Shown: positions 34,801-47,400 of the stretch, piece after piece
Layout: the number at the start of each line of letters is the position of its first letter
Position numbering within the stretch: the first letter of the stretch is position 1
Source of the DNA: Dendrobium chrysotoxum
Taxonomy: Eukaryota; Streptophyta; Magnoliopsida; Asparagales; Orchidaceae
Length of the DNA stretch: 64,000 bases
NCBI GenBank assembly: GCA_019925795.1
Contig: CM034305.1
Span: 65,212,573 to 65,276,572, forward strand
Reading direction: 5' to 3'
Notes under the pieces: model-generated
Seen by the model: only the letters and a program-made list of their open reading frames with translations
The model's database searches: none
Told to the model about the DNA's origin: nothing
Position numbers and translations under genes: made by a program

Positions 34801-37800
34801 AATTACATTAGATGGAACAAGAGTACGTACACTTATAACAAAGGATTTAGTTAATAAAGAATATCCAAGACGTGCAATTTCAAAGAAAAGGTGCTATATA
34901 TTGCTGAATTATGTCAAAAAATTTAGAAGGCATACTTCTGCCAATATTAGTTGAACTTCTTTCACATGAAACTCTGCATTCTCATTCTTTTCCTCCTCCT
35001 TCATCACTTGGTAGACTTTGTCGGCACATGCTTCTTTCAGATTTTCATTATCACTAAATACAGTCAAGTCAATATCTCCATCAGGTAAATAGGTCATCAG
35101 GGGCAAAGATCCCAAAATGTAAACCTGGTAATCACCATTACAGTCATTTCATAGATTTCAAAGGAAGAAATATTGACACAAAAAATGCAATTATTACAAA
35201 ACTAGTCATTAACATAAATATATTCAAATGCTAATGAATGCAAAAGACTAATTCCTTAACAGAAAAGCTGAGAAAGCATATAAAGATGTGTGATCATCAA
35301 CTGACTAAATAACTACTTGCAGAAATAATTTCACTTCGCTTATAAACTTTCTTATGCAAATCAACATTTTGAATTTTGATTTTAATCTAGTTTTCATTTT
35401 TAGTTTTAGAAGTTTTTAGCATGCCTGTGATGATGATCCCTTTAGAGAACATGCTGTATTATCTAAATTACTATCTTGGTTTAGTTTAGTTCACTCCTGG
35501 TTACTGTTGGTTTTCCGGTCTGTTGTTGCCAGCTTTTAGTCGATTCTCTCATTTCAAATTAGTGGTTCTGTATTAGCTTGCTAATGGACTTTCATAATTG
35601 AGCAGTGAAAAGCCTAGGCTTTGTTTGGAAGTTATGTTTTTTTTTTAAATTTGCTTGCTACTCTCCATCTCTTGTACCTATTATAACCAGAATAAAGACC
35701 CTTAAGGCATTGAATAAGAGCAACGAGCGAGCACCCACAAGAGAGAAAATTGCGGGCATAAGAGCGGCGACCGAATGAAGGTAAGCAAAGATTGACATCA
35801 GCTCCCTAGGGCATGCAATAATTAAGTAAGAGTGAGAAGCTTCCGGTTCTATAGTTGGCAGCTTCAATAGCTTCACCAACTTCAACAACTGTGGAAGGGT
35901 CCTTGGACAGCAAGCCGAGGGAGGGGAAGAGGGCAATAAGCATCGACATCATCATCATCATATCTTCTTCCTTCTTGGAGAAGCTAGGTAAACTCTCAAG
36001 CCTAATTTTTTTTTCATGGCAATTTTGTGGTGCTTTATGGAGATGCCTTGTTTAGTAATATCCTAATCTAGCTTTATCTATAGAACAAATTTCTCTTAAA
36101 GAGATGTTACCTAAACATTAAACCTAAGATTACATGATAATAATGTGCATTGGAATTGAGTTGATGGGGTTTATTCAATTCAAAGATTTAACTACTCTCA
36201 TTAATTTAGAAGAAGGGGCATCATATGCTATATTGCTATTAAAGCAATGCACCATCAATTTACCTTATCTAGGATATTGAACTTCAAAAGGCAACGATCT
36301 AAACGCTCGTAGGCTCATGAGATTTATTGAAGATCCGGGATGGATTAGGATTCGACTTATCACAATACTATGACTCTTTGACATGACGTACAAAGGGTAT
36401 TAATGCTTTGTCATCCTAAGTATAAGATCTTCTGTAGATATTAAGATGACTTGCTCATTCTAAGCTCCTAGAACTTCAATCAATATCACCAAAACTATGG
36501 AGGTAAGCAAAGATCGACAGCACCTCCCTAGGGCATGCAATGAGCAAGTATGAGTGAGGAGCTTCCGGTTATGTAGTTGGTAGCTTCGAAAGCTTCATCA
36601 ACTTCAATTTTGGAAGGGTCGTCGGAGAGCAAGCTAAGGGAGGGGAAGAGGAAAATAAGCATTGGCATCATCATCATCATTTCTTTTGCCTTCTTGGAGA
36701 AGCTAGGTAGACTCTCAACCTTAATTTTTTCATGAAAAGTTTATGGTGCTTTATGGGAGCTACTTGGTTTAGTAAAACCCTAAGCTTACTTTGCTTATAG
36801 AATTAATTATGAGAGGAAGATGAAACCCCTTTCCGAGCAGGGTGGTATATATATATATATATATATTCTCTCAAGGACTTGAAAAAAAAAAAATCTCTCC
36901 AGAAAATGTTACCAAAAAATCAGACCTAATATTACATAATAATTGTGTCAATTGGATTTGAGTTGGCGGGGTTTATTCAATCCAAAGATTTAACTAATCA
37001 TTAATTTAGACGAAGGGTATAATATTTTGTATTGTTCATAAAGGTCAGATTGGTTTATTGCAATAATGCCACTTTTAAGTTCATTGTAACAAAAATATTA
37101 TTAACATAAAGGATGAGATTTAAATGAGAATTTGACTCTTAAGAGGACACAATAAAGAAAAAAAGATTCATATAGCCGACCCCACATAGTGAGATATTTG
37201 TTTGATGTTGTTGTTATTGTTGTTACCCACCAAGATTTGATCCAAACTTGATCATGGAGCCAAAAAGTGTACTTTCACGGAACATGCCTAAAAAAAAGAG
37301 CTTAAAATGTTATAATCCCCTAGAAGATAATTTCATATTAATATGAATGTTTCCTTTTGGTTTAGGATTTAAAATCAAATATTTGTGTCAAATATTCTCT
37401 TCAAACGGAGAAAGAGAGCAAGAAAGTAAATCTTTTAGATACAACTCTAGATCCTTTACCAAAACTGATTCTCTTATCTCCAATCACATTGTTTGACAAA
37501 CCAAAACAAGATGCTCATGATATGAAAAATGAAAAATTAAGGGAATCCAAAACAAATTTATCTAAACATGGATAAATCACAAGAAGGGGGGAAATACTAC
37601 AAACTAAACATATTCCTACGCCTGAGATCAAGCTGAATGCTTGGAGAAGGACTTAAAAAATAATTAACTCATTGATATTTGAAGAAACAACACCGCCTCT
37701 TCCACATCCAACATCAATGCTATTTCTTTTCCATCCCCAACATAAATAGAACAAAACCAAATACTTAAAAAACAATAAATTAACTCAATGATCACCAAAA

Positions 37801-38045
37801 TGAGAGAAAATTAAAAGACAAACAAGATAAAACACATTCACCTGACAAGAGAAGCAGTTTCCAACTAAACTCTGAATATAATCAGCTATATCCTGCCTTC
37901 GTTTCCTTGATCCTTCATCAGGCTGAATGCGGGCAATAAGCTCTGCGACCCTTTCTTCTGCCTCCGACCATCCTTTATAATCAATAGCTCGTCCCACACA
38001 AGTTTCTCTGTCCGGCAGAAGTCCAGTTGGTAAAATGCAACTCAT
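28900..38045 (-). CDS. Nucleotidyltransferase / PAP-OAS1 substrate-binding-domain protein
   Basis: Nine exons on the minus strand: 38045-37842 (ATG), 35124-34936, 32422-32330, 32223-32041, 31953-31851, 31761-31576, 31397-29884, 29557-29199 and a less certain last one, 28936-28900. Junction phases agree throughout; about 955 residues. The N-terminal half is a Pol-beta-type nucleotidyltransferase: GSLPLMTYLPDGDIDLTVFS gives the GS and DxD catalytic pattern. GIVVDITFHQTGGLRALCFL and ILIKAWCYYESRILGAHYGL follow, then the PAP/OAS1-like domain (DPLCVHNNLGRSV). Plant relatives are annotated as PAP/OAS1 substrate-binding superfamily or poly(A) polymerase-like proteins; the substrate is unproven. The C-terminal half, mostly one 1.5-kb exon, is Ser/Asn-rich and probably disordered. 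Intron 1 (2.7 kb) holds a direct repeat; intron 2 (2.5 kb) holds a copia remnant. The last exon's frame is the weakest part of the model. Confidence 0.88.
31954..32040 (-). other. Intron without stop codons, length divisible by three
   Basis: This 87-base intron between exons 4 and 5 of the nucleotidyltransferase gene has a GAG/GTAGTT donor and a CTACAG/GTT acceptor. Left unspliced it would add 29 residues in frame with no stop. Homologous proteins read directly from LE to VLYRFLE, which supports splicing as the normal state. Confidence 0.75.
33448..34262 (-). mobile_element. Ty1-copia retrotransposon remnant: 3' LTR plus RNase H end
   Basis: TGTTAG...TAACA termini at 33448-33872 delimit an LTR of about 425 bp. 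On the minus strand it is directly preceded by a purine tract GATGAGGGGAGG, the polypurine tract. Upstream, minus-strand frames read LLYCDNRSIICIAENP and IKHANVNYQFV, then VDIFTKGLSERIFDNL. That is the C-terminal RNase H of copia pol (the usual CDN, KHIDVRYHF and DIFTKPL motifs). Frameshifts and stops are present, and a second copy of the DIFTKGL region lies at about 34225-34262. It is a dead fragment inside intron 2 of the nucleotidyltransferase gene, in the same orientation as the gene. Confidence 0.8.
35777..37020. repeat. Direct repeat pair of about 0.5 kb in intron 1
   Basis: About 35777-36240 and 36498-37020 are diverged copies in the same orientation. Shared anchors: TCCCTAGGGCATGCAAT, CATCATCATCATCAT followed by CTTCTTGGAGAAGCTAGGTA, and GGGGTTTATTCAAT-CAAAGATTTAACTA. 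The second copy carries a TA microsatellite (about 36848-36867). The origin is unknown; a short frame on the minus strand (35658-35936) is not convincing as a gene. Confidence 0.75.
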
Positions 38046-38199
38046 ATCTGCCCAACCTCCAATGGCATCCCATACAACCTAACTAAAGTCAATCAAAGCA
38101 CAAATTCCAACCCAAGTATCTCTTTCCAGTTGCCACCATTACGGGAAAGCATCAATCCGAAAGAATAATAACAACAATAAAAAGGAGATATCTTGGTAA

Positions 38200-38540
38200 A
38201 ATTGCTCTCTTCAATAATCTCTAGAAATGAGAAGAAACTGTAACCAAGACGCCTCCTTTCCCCTCTTCTAATCAGAGAACTCACAAACGATTCATATATC
38301 TTAATCCCTAATCATTACAGCAATATCGGATTGCCATATTATCTGATAATCCACTGCTAAAATCTAAAAACATGGAAATCTCACTCCACAAGAATGTATA
38401 GAAAGGAAAAGAAACTGTCACTCGGACGCCCCCTTTCCTCTCTTCTAATCAGAGAACTCGCAATTGATTCCTATATCGTAATCCCTAATCATGGCAGCAA
38501 AATCGGGTTGGCAGATTATCTTCTAATCCACAGCAAAAAC
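38200..38540. repeat. ~177-bp tandem duplication in the 5' leader region
   Basis: The stretch from about 38222 to 38398 is repeated from about 38399 to 38545, with shared blocks CTCTTCTAATCAGAGAACTC, TAATCCCTAATCAT and AATCCAC-GC. It lies 150-500 bp upstream of the start codon of the minus-strand nucleotidyltransferase gene. A CAG acceptor immediately before the ATG suggests this is a 5' UTR intron; a leader-like CT-rich tract lies at 38706-38723. Confidence 0.8.
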
Positions 38541-39493
38541 GGGGAAATCGCTCTTTCTATGAAATCATGATGGAAAAAAAAAAAAATTCCTTTCCCAACA
38601 GCCATGAAACGAAATCAAATCACTCAAAGACAAATCCAATTCTAACTGACAGACAAATCGGCGTCGTGGAAACAAATTCTGAAGCGAATTTTGTTCTAAA
38701 TAAACGACGAGAGAGAGAGAGAGAAGCGGCCGCAGGATTAGGGTATACCGTTAATGAACAGAGACGAAATAACATAATAAAGAATACAGCTTTAGAATGG
38801 TTGATGGCATCCATTTGATCTGCTTTGAACATCGTGCGATTAACAGGGGATGGATACTCTTTATCAAATCACCCTTTGCTGTACTACTAAGAACTAAAAA
38901 ATAAAAGAGGATTTACCTATAATATATATATATATATATATATAATAAAAATTTTTAAATATATATTTTTAAAATAAATTAAATATTTTTACTGATTAAA
39001 ACAAAAAAATATTATATAAATAAATATAAATATAAAAATTAGATATTAGATGTATAATATTTGTAAATCTCCAAAATAAATAAATATTCCTAAACATTCT
39101 ATGCAAATTTCATTCAATTTAATGAAATTAAATAAAATTAAGCATTTAAATAGAGAACATTAAGCCAATATATTATGAATAAAATTATGATAAAAATATT
39201 TTTATTAATATATAAAATTGCTTTGAGATCATATTCTTCAGGGTGAGATCAAAAGCACCATCTAACCATTGCATGATTTCTATTAAAAGTTGATATGACA
39301 AATATTTAAAAAAATAGGGTTGATATATAAGCAATATGAGTTGGAAAGATTTTTATGGAATTTATGATTCAAAATAATAGAACTATCAAAAAAATAAAAA
39401 AAATACCCAAAAACAATAGCTATAGAGCAGTTTTATTGCATCTAATACAAATTTAAACAATTTTTTAAAAAATGGTTGTTTTAACACACAATT

Positions 39494-39626
39494 ATTCTTT
39501 CGTTTGGGACAACTTTTTTTACTGCTTTCTAAATCAGCTTTTTAGTACAAAAATTTTTACTCAAAAAATTTTATGCTTAAAAGTTGCTTCATAAAACAAT
39601 AAAAAAACTGGCCCAAACAAAATCTA
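39494..39626. mobile_element. Palindromic MITE (family A)
   Basis: Arms TTTCGTTTGGGACAACTTTT and the decayed right arm ACTGGCCCAAACAAAAT. It sits in the intergenic DNA between the nucleotidyltransferase and ClpF genes. Confidence 0.82.
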
Positions 39627-39663
39627 TATCTCAAAATTTTGAAATAACTTTCAAAACAATTAA

Positions 39664-39784
39664 GGCTTCTTTTGGGACAGCTTTCTTAATGCTTCTTAAA
39701 GCAGCTTTTCAGTACAAAAAATTTTACTTTTTATACTTAAAAACTGCTTTAAGAAACAATAAAAAAATCATCCCAAACGAAATC
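39664..39784. mobile_element. Palindromic MITE (family A)
   Basis: Starts GGCTTCTTTTGGGACAGC after TAA (39661-39663) and ends CATCCCAAACGAAATC before TAA (39785-39787). It lies only 37 bp from the previous copy. Confidence 0.9.
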
Positions 39785-39787
39785 TAA

Positions 39788-41233
39788 GACATAAATAATA
39801 AACTACACTAAATTTTTTTTTTGAAAATTTTATTTGAGGTTTTATCTTTTTAGGTGATGAAATCAAATTTTATATATTTTTGTTTGGGAATTTAGCTATG
39901 AATTTATCGAATCAAATAGAAGTATGGCATAAATTTTTTGTATATAATATTTTTTTAATACTGTTGACAAAGGTAAACGCCGTCGAAATATACCGTTGGC
40001 GGTTCCGTCAGAAGCAGTTACCGTGGAAAGAGGACCCTCAAAACCCTAGGATCCATGGCGGTTTGATGATAAACAAACGGTTAGATCTTCTGTGCTCGCA
40101 TGCGGACACTGCGCATAATAGTTAAATTCATTGCGAACTAAACCATTCGCTACTTTTGACGTTAACCAACCAATAGCTTGTCTACAATAATTGAATGCCG
40201 AAATTACACTTTGATTCATTCTTTTTGCAATATATTATATTTTAACAAAGAAAAAATTTCAGGTTATACAAATTATATCAAAATGAATATAAATTATTAA
40301 ATTTATCTTAAAATTAATACAACGCAAATAAATTCAATTTATATAAAAAAATTTAAATAGAGTGTTATTTGATTATATATATATGTTATGAAGGTTGTAA
40401 ATAAATAACCTGAACTATCAACTCAATCCAAACCTAACCCAAAAAACTTGGACTGACCCATTTAATAAATGGAGATGAGGTTCAATTTTCTAATTTCAAA
40501 CCATTTATTAAAAGTTTGGTTTGGATTAAACCGCCTTCGTGATTTTGACTTGAAAATGACATGTATATTTTTTTCTTAAATTCTTCTATTTGTCAATATG
40601 ATCTTATTTTTTTTTTATCATTTAACCTAAAATATATGCTCACCAAGTTATAAATATTTTTTTAATCAAAATAAATTATCAGGTTTAATTCAAATCATTC
40701 GAATTGCTCGTGGGTCAGGTTCAAATCCACCTTTTTGACCCATATGTAAAACAGGTCAAATTCATGTTGATTGAATTTGGGTTAGGTCAATTTTAGGTCA
40801 GATATGAACTAACCAATTAACCTATTTTGACACCCCTATCACGAAGAAATAGCGAAGTGCTCCACATTATTGTGAAATGAGTTAAGTTGTTTTAAGCTAT
40901 TTAACACATTTTAATGAAGCTGGTAAGAAACAATCATATTCGTTACCTCAATTGGTGTCCCATAACAATATTCACATTTCTATTCAATCCACCAAAGGCA
41001 GATTTGCAGGAAGGTGCTCGTATGTTTATTTCTTCATCTCAAACAAAACTATAGCACAAATAGAGAACAAGAATACCCCACACCTTCCCTTAGGCCTGTA
41101 GCAGAACAAGAGAATTTGTAGGAAAAATATTTGCTCAGGATAACAGATCAAATTTTTAATAAATTCAATGATGTTAAGACCCCATCTAATAAATTTTTTT
41201 TTACTTTTTGTGTAGCACAGCACAGAGAAAGCT
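39788..41233. other. AT-rich intergenic DNA
   Basis: No supported gene. Part of it (about 40400-40840) has GGTCAGGTTCAAAT / TTTGACCCAT / TTTTGACACCCCTA motifs, which recur in plant repetitive DNA; I could not define an element. A GC-richer patch at 39970-40090 has no supported frame. Confidence 0.4.
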
Positions 41234-41242
41234 TAGAGTTGC

Positions 41243-41412
41243 GGGAAATTATACTGTGTGGGCACCGAATAATCCGGAGACCAGCTCAGCTAGAATGCGC
41301 CACGTCACTCGGTACATAGCAGTACCGAGCACTGATAAAGAGCAAAAAAGTAACGTGGCGCGTTCAGATTGGTCTTCGGATGCCGTCCGGAGTCCCCACA
41401 GAATAATTTTTC
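41243..41412. mobile_element. Mutator-like MITE (family B) at the 3' end of ClpF
   Basis: Ends GGGAAATTATACTGTG and, in complement, GAAAAATTATTCTGTG. The flanking 9-mers TAGAGTTGC (41234-41242) and TAGAGTAGC (41413-41421) differ at one base. The right duplication ends 20 bp from the ClpF stop codon, so the element lies in, or forms, the 3' UTR. Confidence 0.88.
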
Positions 41413-41441
41413 TAGAGTAGCAGGATGAATGGGAGGAATAC

Positions 41442-44400
41442 CTATATATTGTCATCTTCATTTCCATCTTGTATATCCATGGGAGCTTCATGGCGAGGCC
41501 TGCTGAATTTCTCTCGTAGTTGCTTTATAGGGATGAAGTCACCAGTTGTATCAGTGCCATAAAACAGAAAGGAAACATATGGATGATCAAATCTAGTCTG
41601 CATGCCATAGTTCAACTCAGTACTAGTTTGAAGAAATCTGTTTGGAAAAATGTTGAACTCACCAAATCTGGTTTTTCTGTGGCACTGAGATTCTCCTCTG
41701 CAACTGTTGGAAGGAGAGAACCAAAAGAAATATTACATATGGCCATTGGAGATAATACAACATATAATAACATCAAATCTTTATCTCACTATATGGGGTT
41801 GACTGCGTGAATCCTCTATGATAAAAAATTTTGATCATGCAAAAGATATTGGTAAGTTTACACAAAAGCTAAGCCAAACAATCGGGTAGGTACATGCCTT
41901 GAATTGAACTGACACCCACTCTTCATCAAGCACTCGGTGAAAATCTCAACTGAAATGCTTTACATGCATATCTAAATAATGATCCAAGTAAATATGTTAT
42001 TTATTAAATTGTGGAGCTTCATTTATGTTGCCGGTTGTGCATGTAAAAAGATGTTTTGAAGAGTGTAATTTTCAGTTGCCATAATTATTTTTTCATTAGA
42101 AAGAGAGGATGCGTCATCATTATGTGATACAAATGACATTATGGTTGTGAATTTCTCTATAAAATCTGCAATGGTGGCAACATAATGTATCCATCAATTG
42201 GGCAAATATATAAAGAATTCTTGGTATGCTTTGTGTTTTTCTTTATATTTCAATCACTCTCAGTTATTTGAATTAGGTCTTACTAAATTCCGCCAATGAT
42301 CCATACAAGACAAGTCAAGGTTCATCCTAAGAAGCAAAATTGAGTAGCATGATAGAATTTAATGGATAAAATGCCCACTACACCTGTTTTTGATAGTAAA
42401 TTTAAAGCTGAAGAAATGCATGCTATACAATCCTAGTCTTGGCATCCCCAGGTAGCTAAACTTTCATTCTGAGCACAAAATGCTTCAAAGAAATCTAAGA
42501 GTACCAAGAGAGCTGTAACAACTGTAAATCAACCACTTCCCGATATGTAGAAGTCCCTTCTTAAGCTATTCCCTAATTTCATGTGGCAAATTAATGACAA
42601 ACTTAAATGCATTGATGGATTAGATTTTTGTATCACATGTAAAAAAGGATTAAGAGCTCTGAAGCTTTAGACAAACGAATGTTCAAAAGAAGGAGCATGC
42701 ACAAAGACTGGCAGAGTAATTATGAATGATCAACAAAATGAAAATTTCTTTGGACAAAATAAGAAAAGTGTGATGTGATTAATATTTTTGCTCCTATTTC
42801 CAATATCATTATGCCATTCTAATCAAATCAAGCAATTGTTTCAAGGAACCATAAGCAGAATTAAGCACATGTGAGGGAAGATACCAACATGACAAATTAG
42901 TAACATATTTAGCAAGTCTAATCAGACTGCGAACTATAAAAAAAGCAAGACCTGAATTATGTCCTCTGTATCGGTCAGCTGACAAGGGCTGGGGTTTAAT
43001 TATGGTCTTTGTATGTGTCACAGATAACAATGGACGTATTGAAAGAGATCGAAACTTATACTCTAAGCTAATCTGTGCTCCTTTCAAAGGGATGAAATAT
43101 TACAACATCAAAATATAATATCCACATATGCTGAGGAAATCGAAGTATACAATCTTTGTTAGACTCTATTTAGCCTACTAGTACCTAAATTTCAAGTGGA
43201 CCTGCAGCTCTAAGAATTTAACATGAAAGTGCATTCTAAAAAGCAAAAAAGACGGCTCATTAGGTGGTCAACAGGACCAGAAACACACAAAAAAGTCTGC
43301 AATGCAAAAAATGCTGTAAAAGCAGAAATTAGAGCATGAAGAATTCATACAGTGAAATATGGTTTGCCAGGAAATAAACAAAAGGATTTTGTAGGGAATA
43401 GGCTAACTTAGTTTTTGGTATAAAATTGCTGCATGTATCTGTAAAAACAAATCAAATCACATCAATAAAGACAGCTATAATTGCATAGACAAACAGCACC
43501 AATCACATAGCCCAAAACCAAGTAGTAACTACTGATGTAGAATGGATTCTTCTCGCCATCAGTATGTTTATTCCATTCTGAAGATATGATTTACTTTATA
43601 GGTGCTAAATGGAGCTAGAGAACTGCTTTATAGACAAACAAAATAAAATATAACATTAGAGGATCAATATTATTATACCATATGCAACAAGCAAGTTTGG
43701 GTCGTCATGAACATCAACCAAAACCTGTAAAATTTGGATGGATTTCAGTATGCAAGTAGGTTAGGAATAGTTGTTGGCATCAAACTTAAATTCAAAAAAA
43801 TAATGTTTGATTAGTGATGCAAACCAAACACGAATTAATTAATGGATTTAGATAGTTAATGCATAAGTTAATTAAGCTAAATCATATTAATCAATTAACT
43901 TTGCTAATTTATGATAGCATAAGACAAGCATTCTTCCCCCCTCAATTTTTTATTTTTAACATGAGTATATCTCTCCCAGCCACTTTCATTTCTTATAATA
44001 TTTTTCTTTTCGACTTTTTATATTATCATTCTATTTGATCACCAAATGTCATATATATTTGCCTTTTACACCGCCTCTCACCAAGCCTAGAATTCTAGAC
44101 CTTGTGATTGAGGCCAAAGCCCTCAACGAACTAATCTAAAGTTAAGTGTCCCTTTCATTCACTATTACTGTCATGCTATAAATCAACACTTTATCATCAA
44201 TAACACTGGCAACATTTAGTGCACCCATCATCTTTCTCTTCATACACCCAAGTTTAATCTACTAATAAAGTCTGATTGTAAAAAAGTTGTTGCACACATC
44301 TCATTCAAGTCCCGGCCATATTTTCCTTCCCTTAGCGCAACTCGCACCCAATGCATATTTTTTAACTTTCATTATGTTAAAGCACATGAGAGTATTGGGT

Positions 44401-47400
44401 TTGGTCTTACATCGAATAGATGAAAAATATATTGTTGTAAATTACTAAATGATTAACTTTCACCTATAAGTTTAAGATTTTAAGTTGAAAATGTATTTGA
44501 GCACTAGTATATCAACCAAACTTTGGTTTTCATTTGGTTCTCATTCTCTCACAAGTTTTGTTAAAGTTGATAGTTTGTCTATGGCTCTCATGAGATTGGC
44601 CTCTATCATGGTTAAGCAAAATTTAAAGGCGAGAGACTCCCAGCTCTAGTGCATGACACTTCATGGTATTAAAAAATGGGTTTCTTGTTGAAGGAGGTGT
44701 GATGGTCTATGTAGAGAGCATATATGAGGGGTGAATATTAAGACAAATGAAAGTATTGATTTTACTTCTCCCAGCTCTAGTGCATGACACTTCATGGTAT
44801 TAAAAAATGGGTTTCTTGTTGAAGGAGGTGTGATGGTCTATGTAGAGAGCATATATGAGGGGTGAATATTAAGACAAATGAAAGTATTGATTTTACTTCC
44901 ATATATGATAGATGAAAAAATATGTTTATATAAAAACAATAAATGGTTTGGCCTTACTTATAATCTTAAGTCTTTAGATAGAAAATGGATTAAACTACTA
45001 ATGCATCAGACTCAACATCAATCCCAATTTGATTTATATTATGTAACAAATTATGCATGTAAAATCAAAAGACTATCAAGCAATCTTCAATAACCGAAAT
45101 AAATTATCAATCCTACTTGTGAACCCCATCATATCTTCTTATTTTCCATCCAATTGGTATTCTGAATCTATTAAGGCCCAATGATTGTCCCTTCATAAAA
45201 CAAACTATAATCTTACCACGAAATTTTCAGAGTTCACGCTGCCAAACTTAACATGTCCATGACTTCACTATGTAGAGGATTTCTACAAGTGGACGGCATG
45301 CCATAATGGCTAGATTCAAAGTTCTAATGAAAATCTCCCTATTTGAAAAATCCCTATCATGCAAAAGAAATTTTGTAACATGAGGCATCCATTAAAAAAA
45401 CTTTTTCATCTCTGAACTTAATATAAAAACCATAAATAAAGAGCGTATCGAGATACTTTACCACTAGACTGCAGAAATACTTTTCCCTAAATATGAATTT
45501 ATGGGATGAAGGTTAAAGCATGAGCAATCTAAATTGAGGTTCTTCCCTAAACCATTTCCCTAAACCCGCCCCACTCTACATAGCATTAAGTCATATTTAT
45601 ATAAGATACATTCCTATCTTAAACAGATAATATTCATCTTGCGGGTCATAAATACCTGATAAAACGGTTGGTTAGGCCCTTGAGATAACTTTTCAACATT
45701 TGCAATCCCCATCCAGGAACTTGATTCACAGCATATAGGATCCATGCCACAAATTACTGCACGATAGCCTGCAATGCAGTAACCAAAATACTATGGTTAT
45801 TTCGGCCTTTCACCTAGAGAGTCCCTCATCTAAACTCTGAAATAAGGTTCTTCCCTAAACCATTTGAATGCCCTCATTGCATATGATCCATGAGCATTCT
45901 TTATCATTAACAAATACAAATACAACACTCTGTACACAAGGTATTGTACTTCTATCAGTTGATATTAGTTAAATAGCATTCCTCCTAGCAATTGAAAACA
46001 TAAGAATGAGGCTGTCTATATAAATCATGATAACTAAGCAGAGTAGTGGGGAAAAAAAACTTTCAGTTAATCCTGAAATCGCATAGAACAAGTTATTAAA
46101 CTCAAATGAGAATCACCAGTGCACATTGTGTCCAAACTCTGAAAAGTGCTTAGATAAACTACGCAAATCATTATCTGGCAGAATTTAGAGTATTTCAAAC
46201 AAAAGCAGTAATAATACTAAGGCTTTTCAAGATAACTAGTAAATATGAGCATGCACTCAGTTCATGCAACTTGAAGGAAAAATCTGTAGATATGATCAAG
46301 AAGAAAATCCGTCTAGAAAAGAGTAAAGAAATAATGTCTTCACAAGTAATAATGAGTTAAAACTTGGACACCTAACTTTTCTAAGAACAAATATCATAAC
46401 TTATGCACAATATGTTTTAAATACAATATCTGAGAAGTAACTCATTTAGTTGACTGCTATGAAAATAGAAAAACCGTGCTACTATTAATGTAGAGTAGGA
46501 TGATAAAAATCCAAATATTGGCAATAGTAAATGGCTTGTAAAAAAGAAAAAATTGGTTCCATTGAGTTTGCCAGACAAAGATAATAACTTTCCAACACTA
46601 AACAAAGGAGCCCACATGAAAAAGATGGGTTTTTCTTATCTTTATTAACATCTAAAATAAGACCATTGCAGATTGTGCAATCATGAAATTATACTATTTT
46701 TCATAATTAAGATAATAAAGTTGTATGCATATTTGCTAAAAATAAAGAAGAAACGAAGAGGTGAAAGAGGAAGAAGAACAAATAACACCATACATTCAAT
46801 TTGGTGCGATCCGCATATAACTATGAATCAAAAGAGCACTCAAATGCCCATACATATAAGTTGCATTCATTAACGTTTAATCATGATTTTTGCTTATAGA
46901 AATAGGATTAATCAAAGCATAAATCCAATCTAATCCTACCTTGAAAACAAGTCAAATCCTATCCAAACATTCAAATCAAAATTAATCCTACAAGAATAAT
47001 TCAACCTAATAAAATAAATCAAATAAAAATAATAGAAAGTTCAACAATAGTTAAATATGGGCCTAAAAGGATATTAAAGTTAGTTTGGTTCAGCTCCTTC
47101 GTACCTGATTTGACTCCTTATAATTAGCTTATAAAAATCCAAAAATGTTTAAGCCAAATTAGCTGATTTGTATTGCATCAATTCACCTAGCTAACAAATA
47201 ATCTTCTCCTAAAGAGTTTGGTAGAAGATAGTGGGGAAGGAAGTTACATTGTGGGATCATTTGATAAAATAAATGTCCATGTAGTGCAGAAAAATAATAG
47301 GAGGAAGAAGTCCAATGAGTAAACAAATTTTATAGCTTCGTTGATGGGCAACTCCATACTCCATACGCCAGAAAGATCTTAACAATTTGGATCAACAGCA

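Noticed and set aside
35658..36055. Short frames in intron 1 of the nucleotidyltransferase gene
   Set aside because: They lie inside the diverged direct repeat, are not conserved between its two copies, and have no motif.
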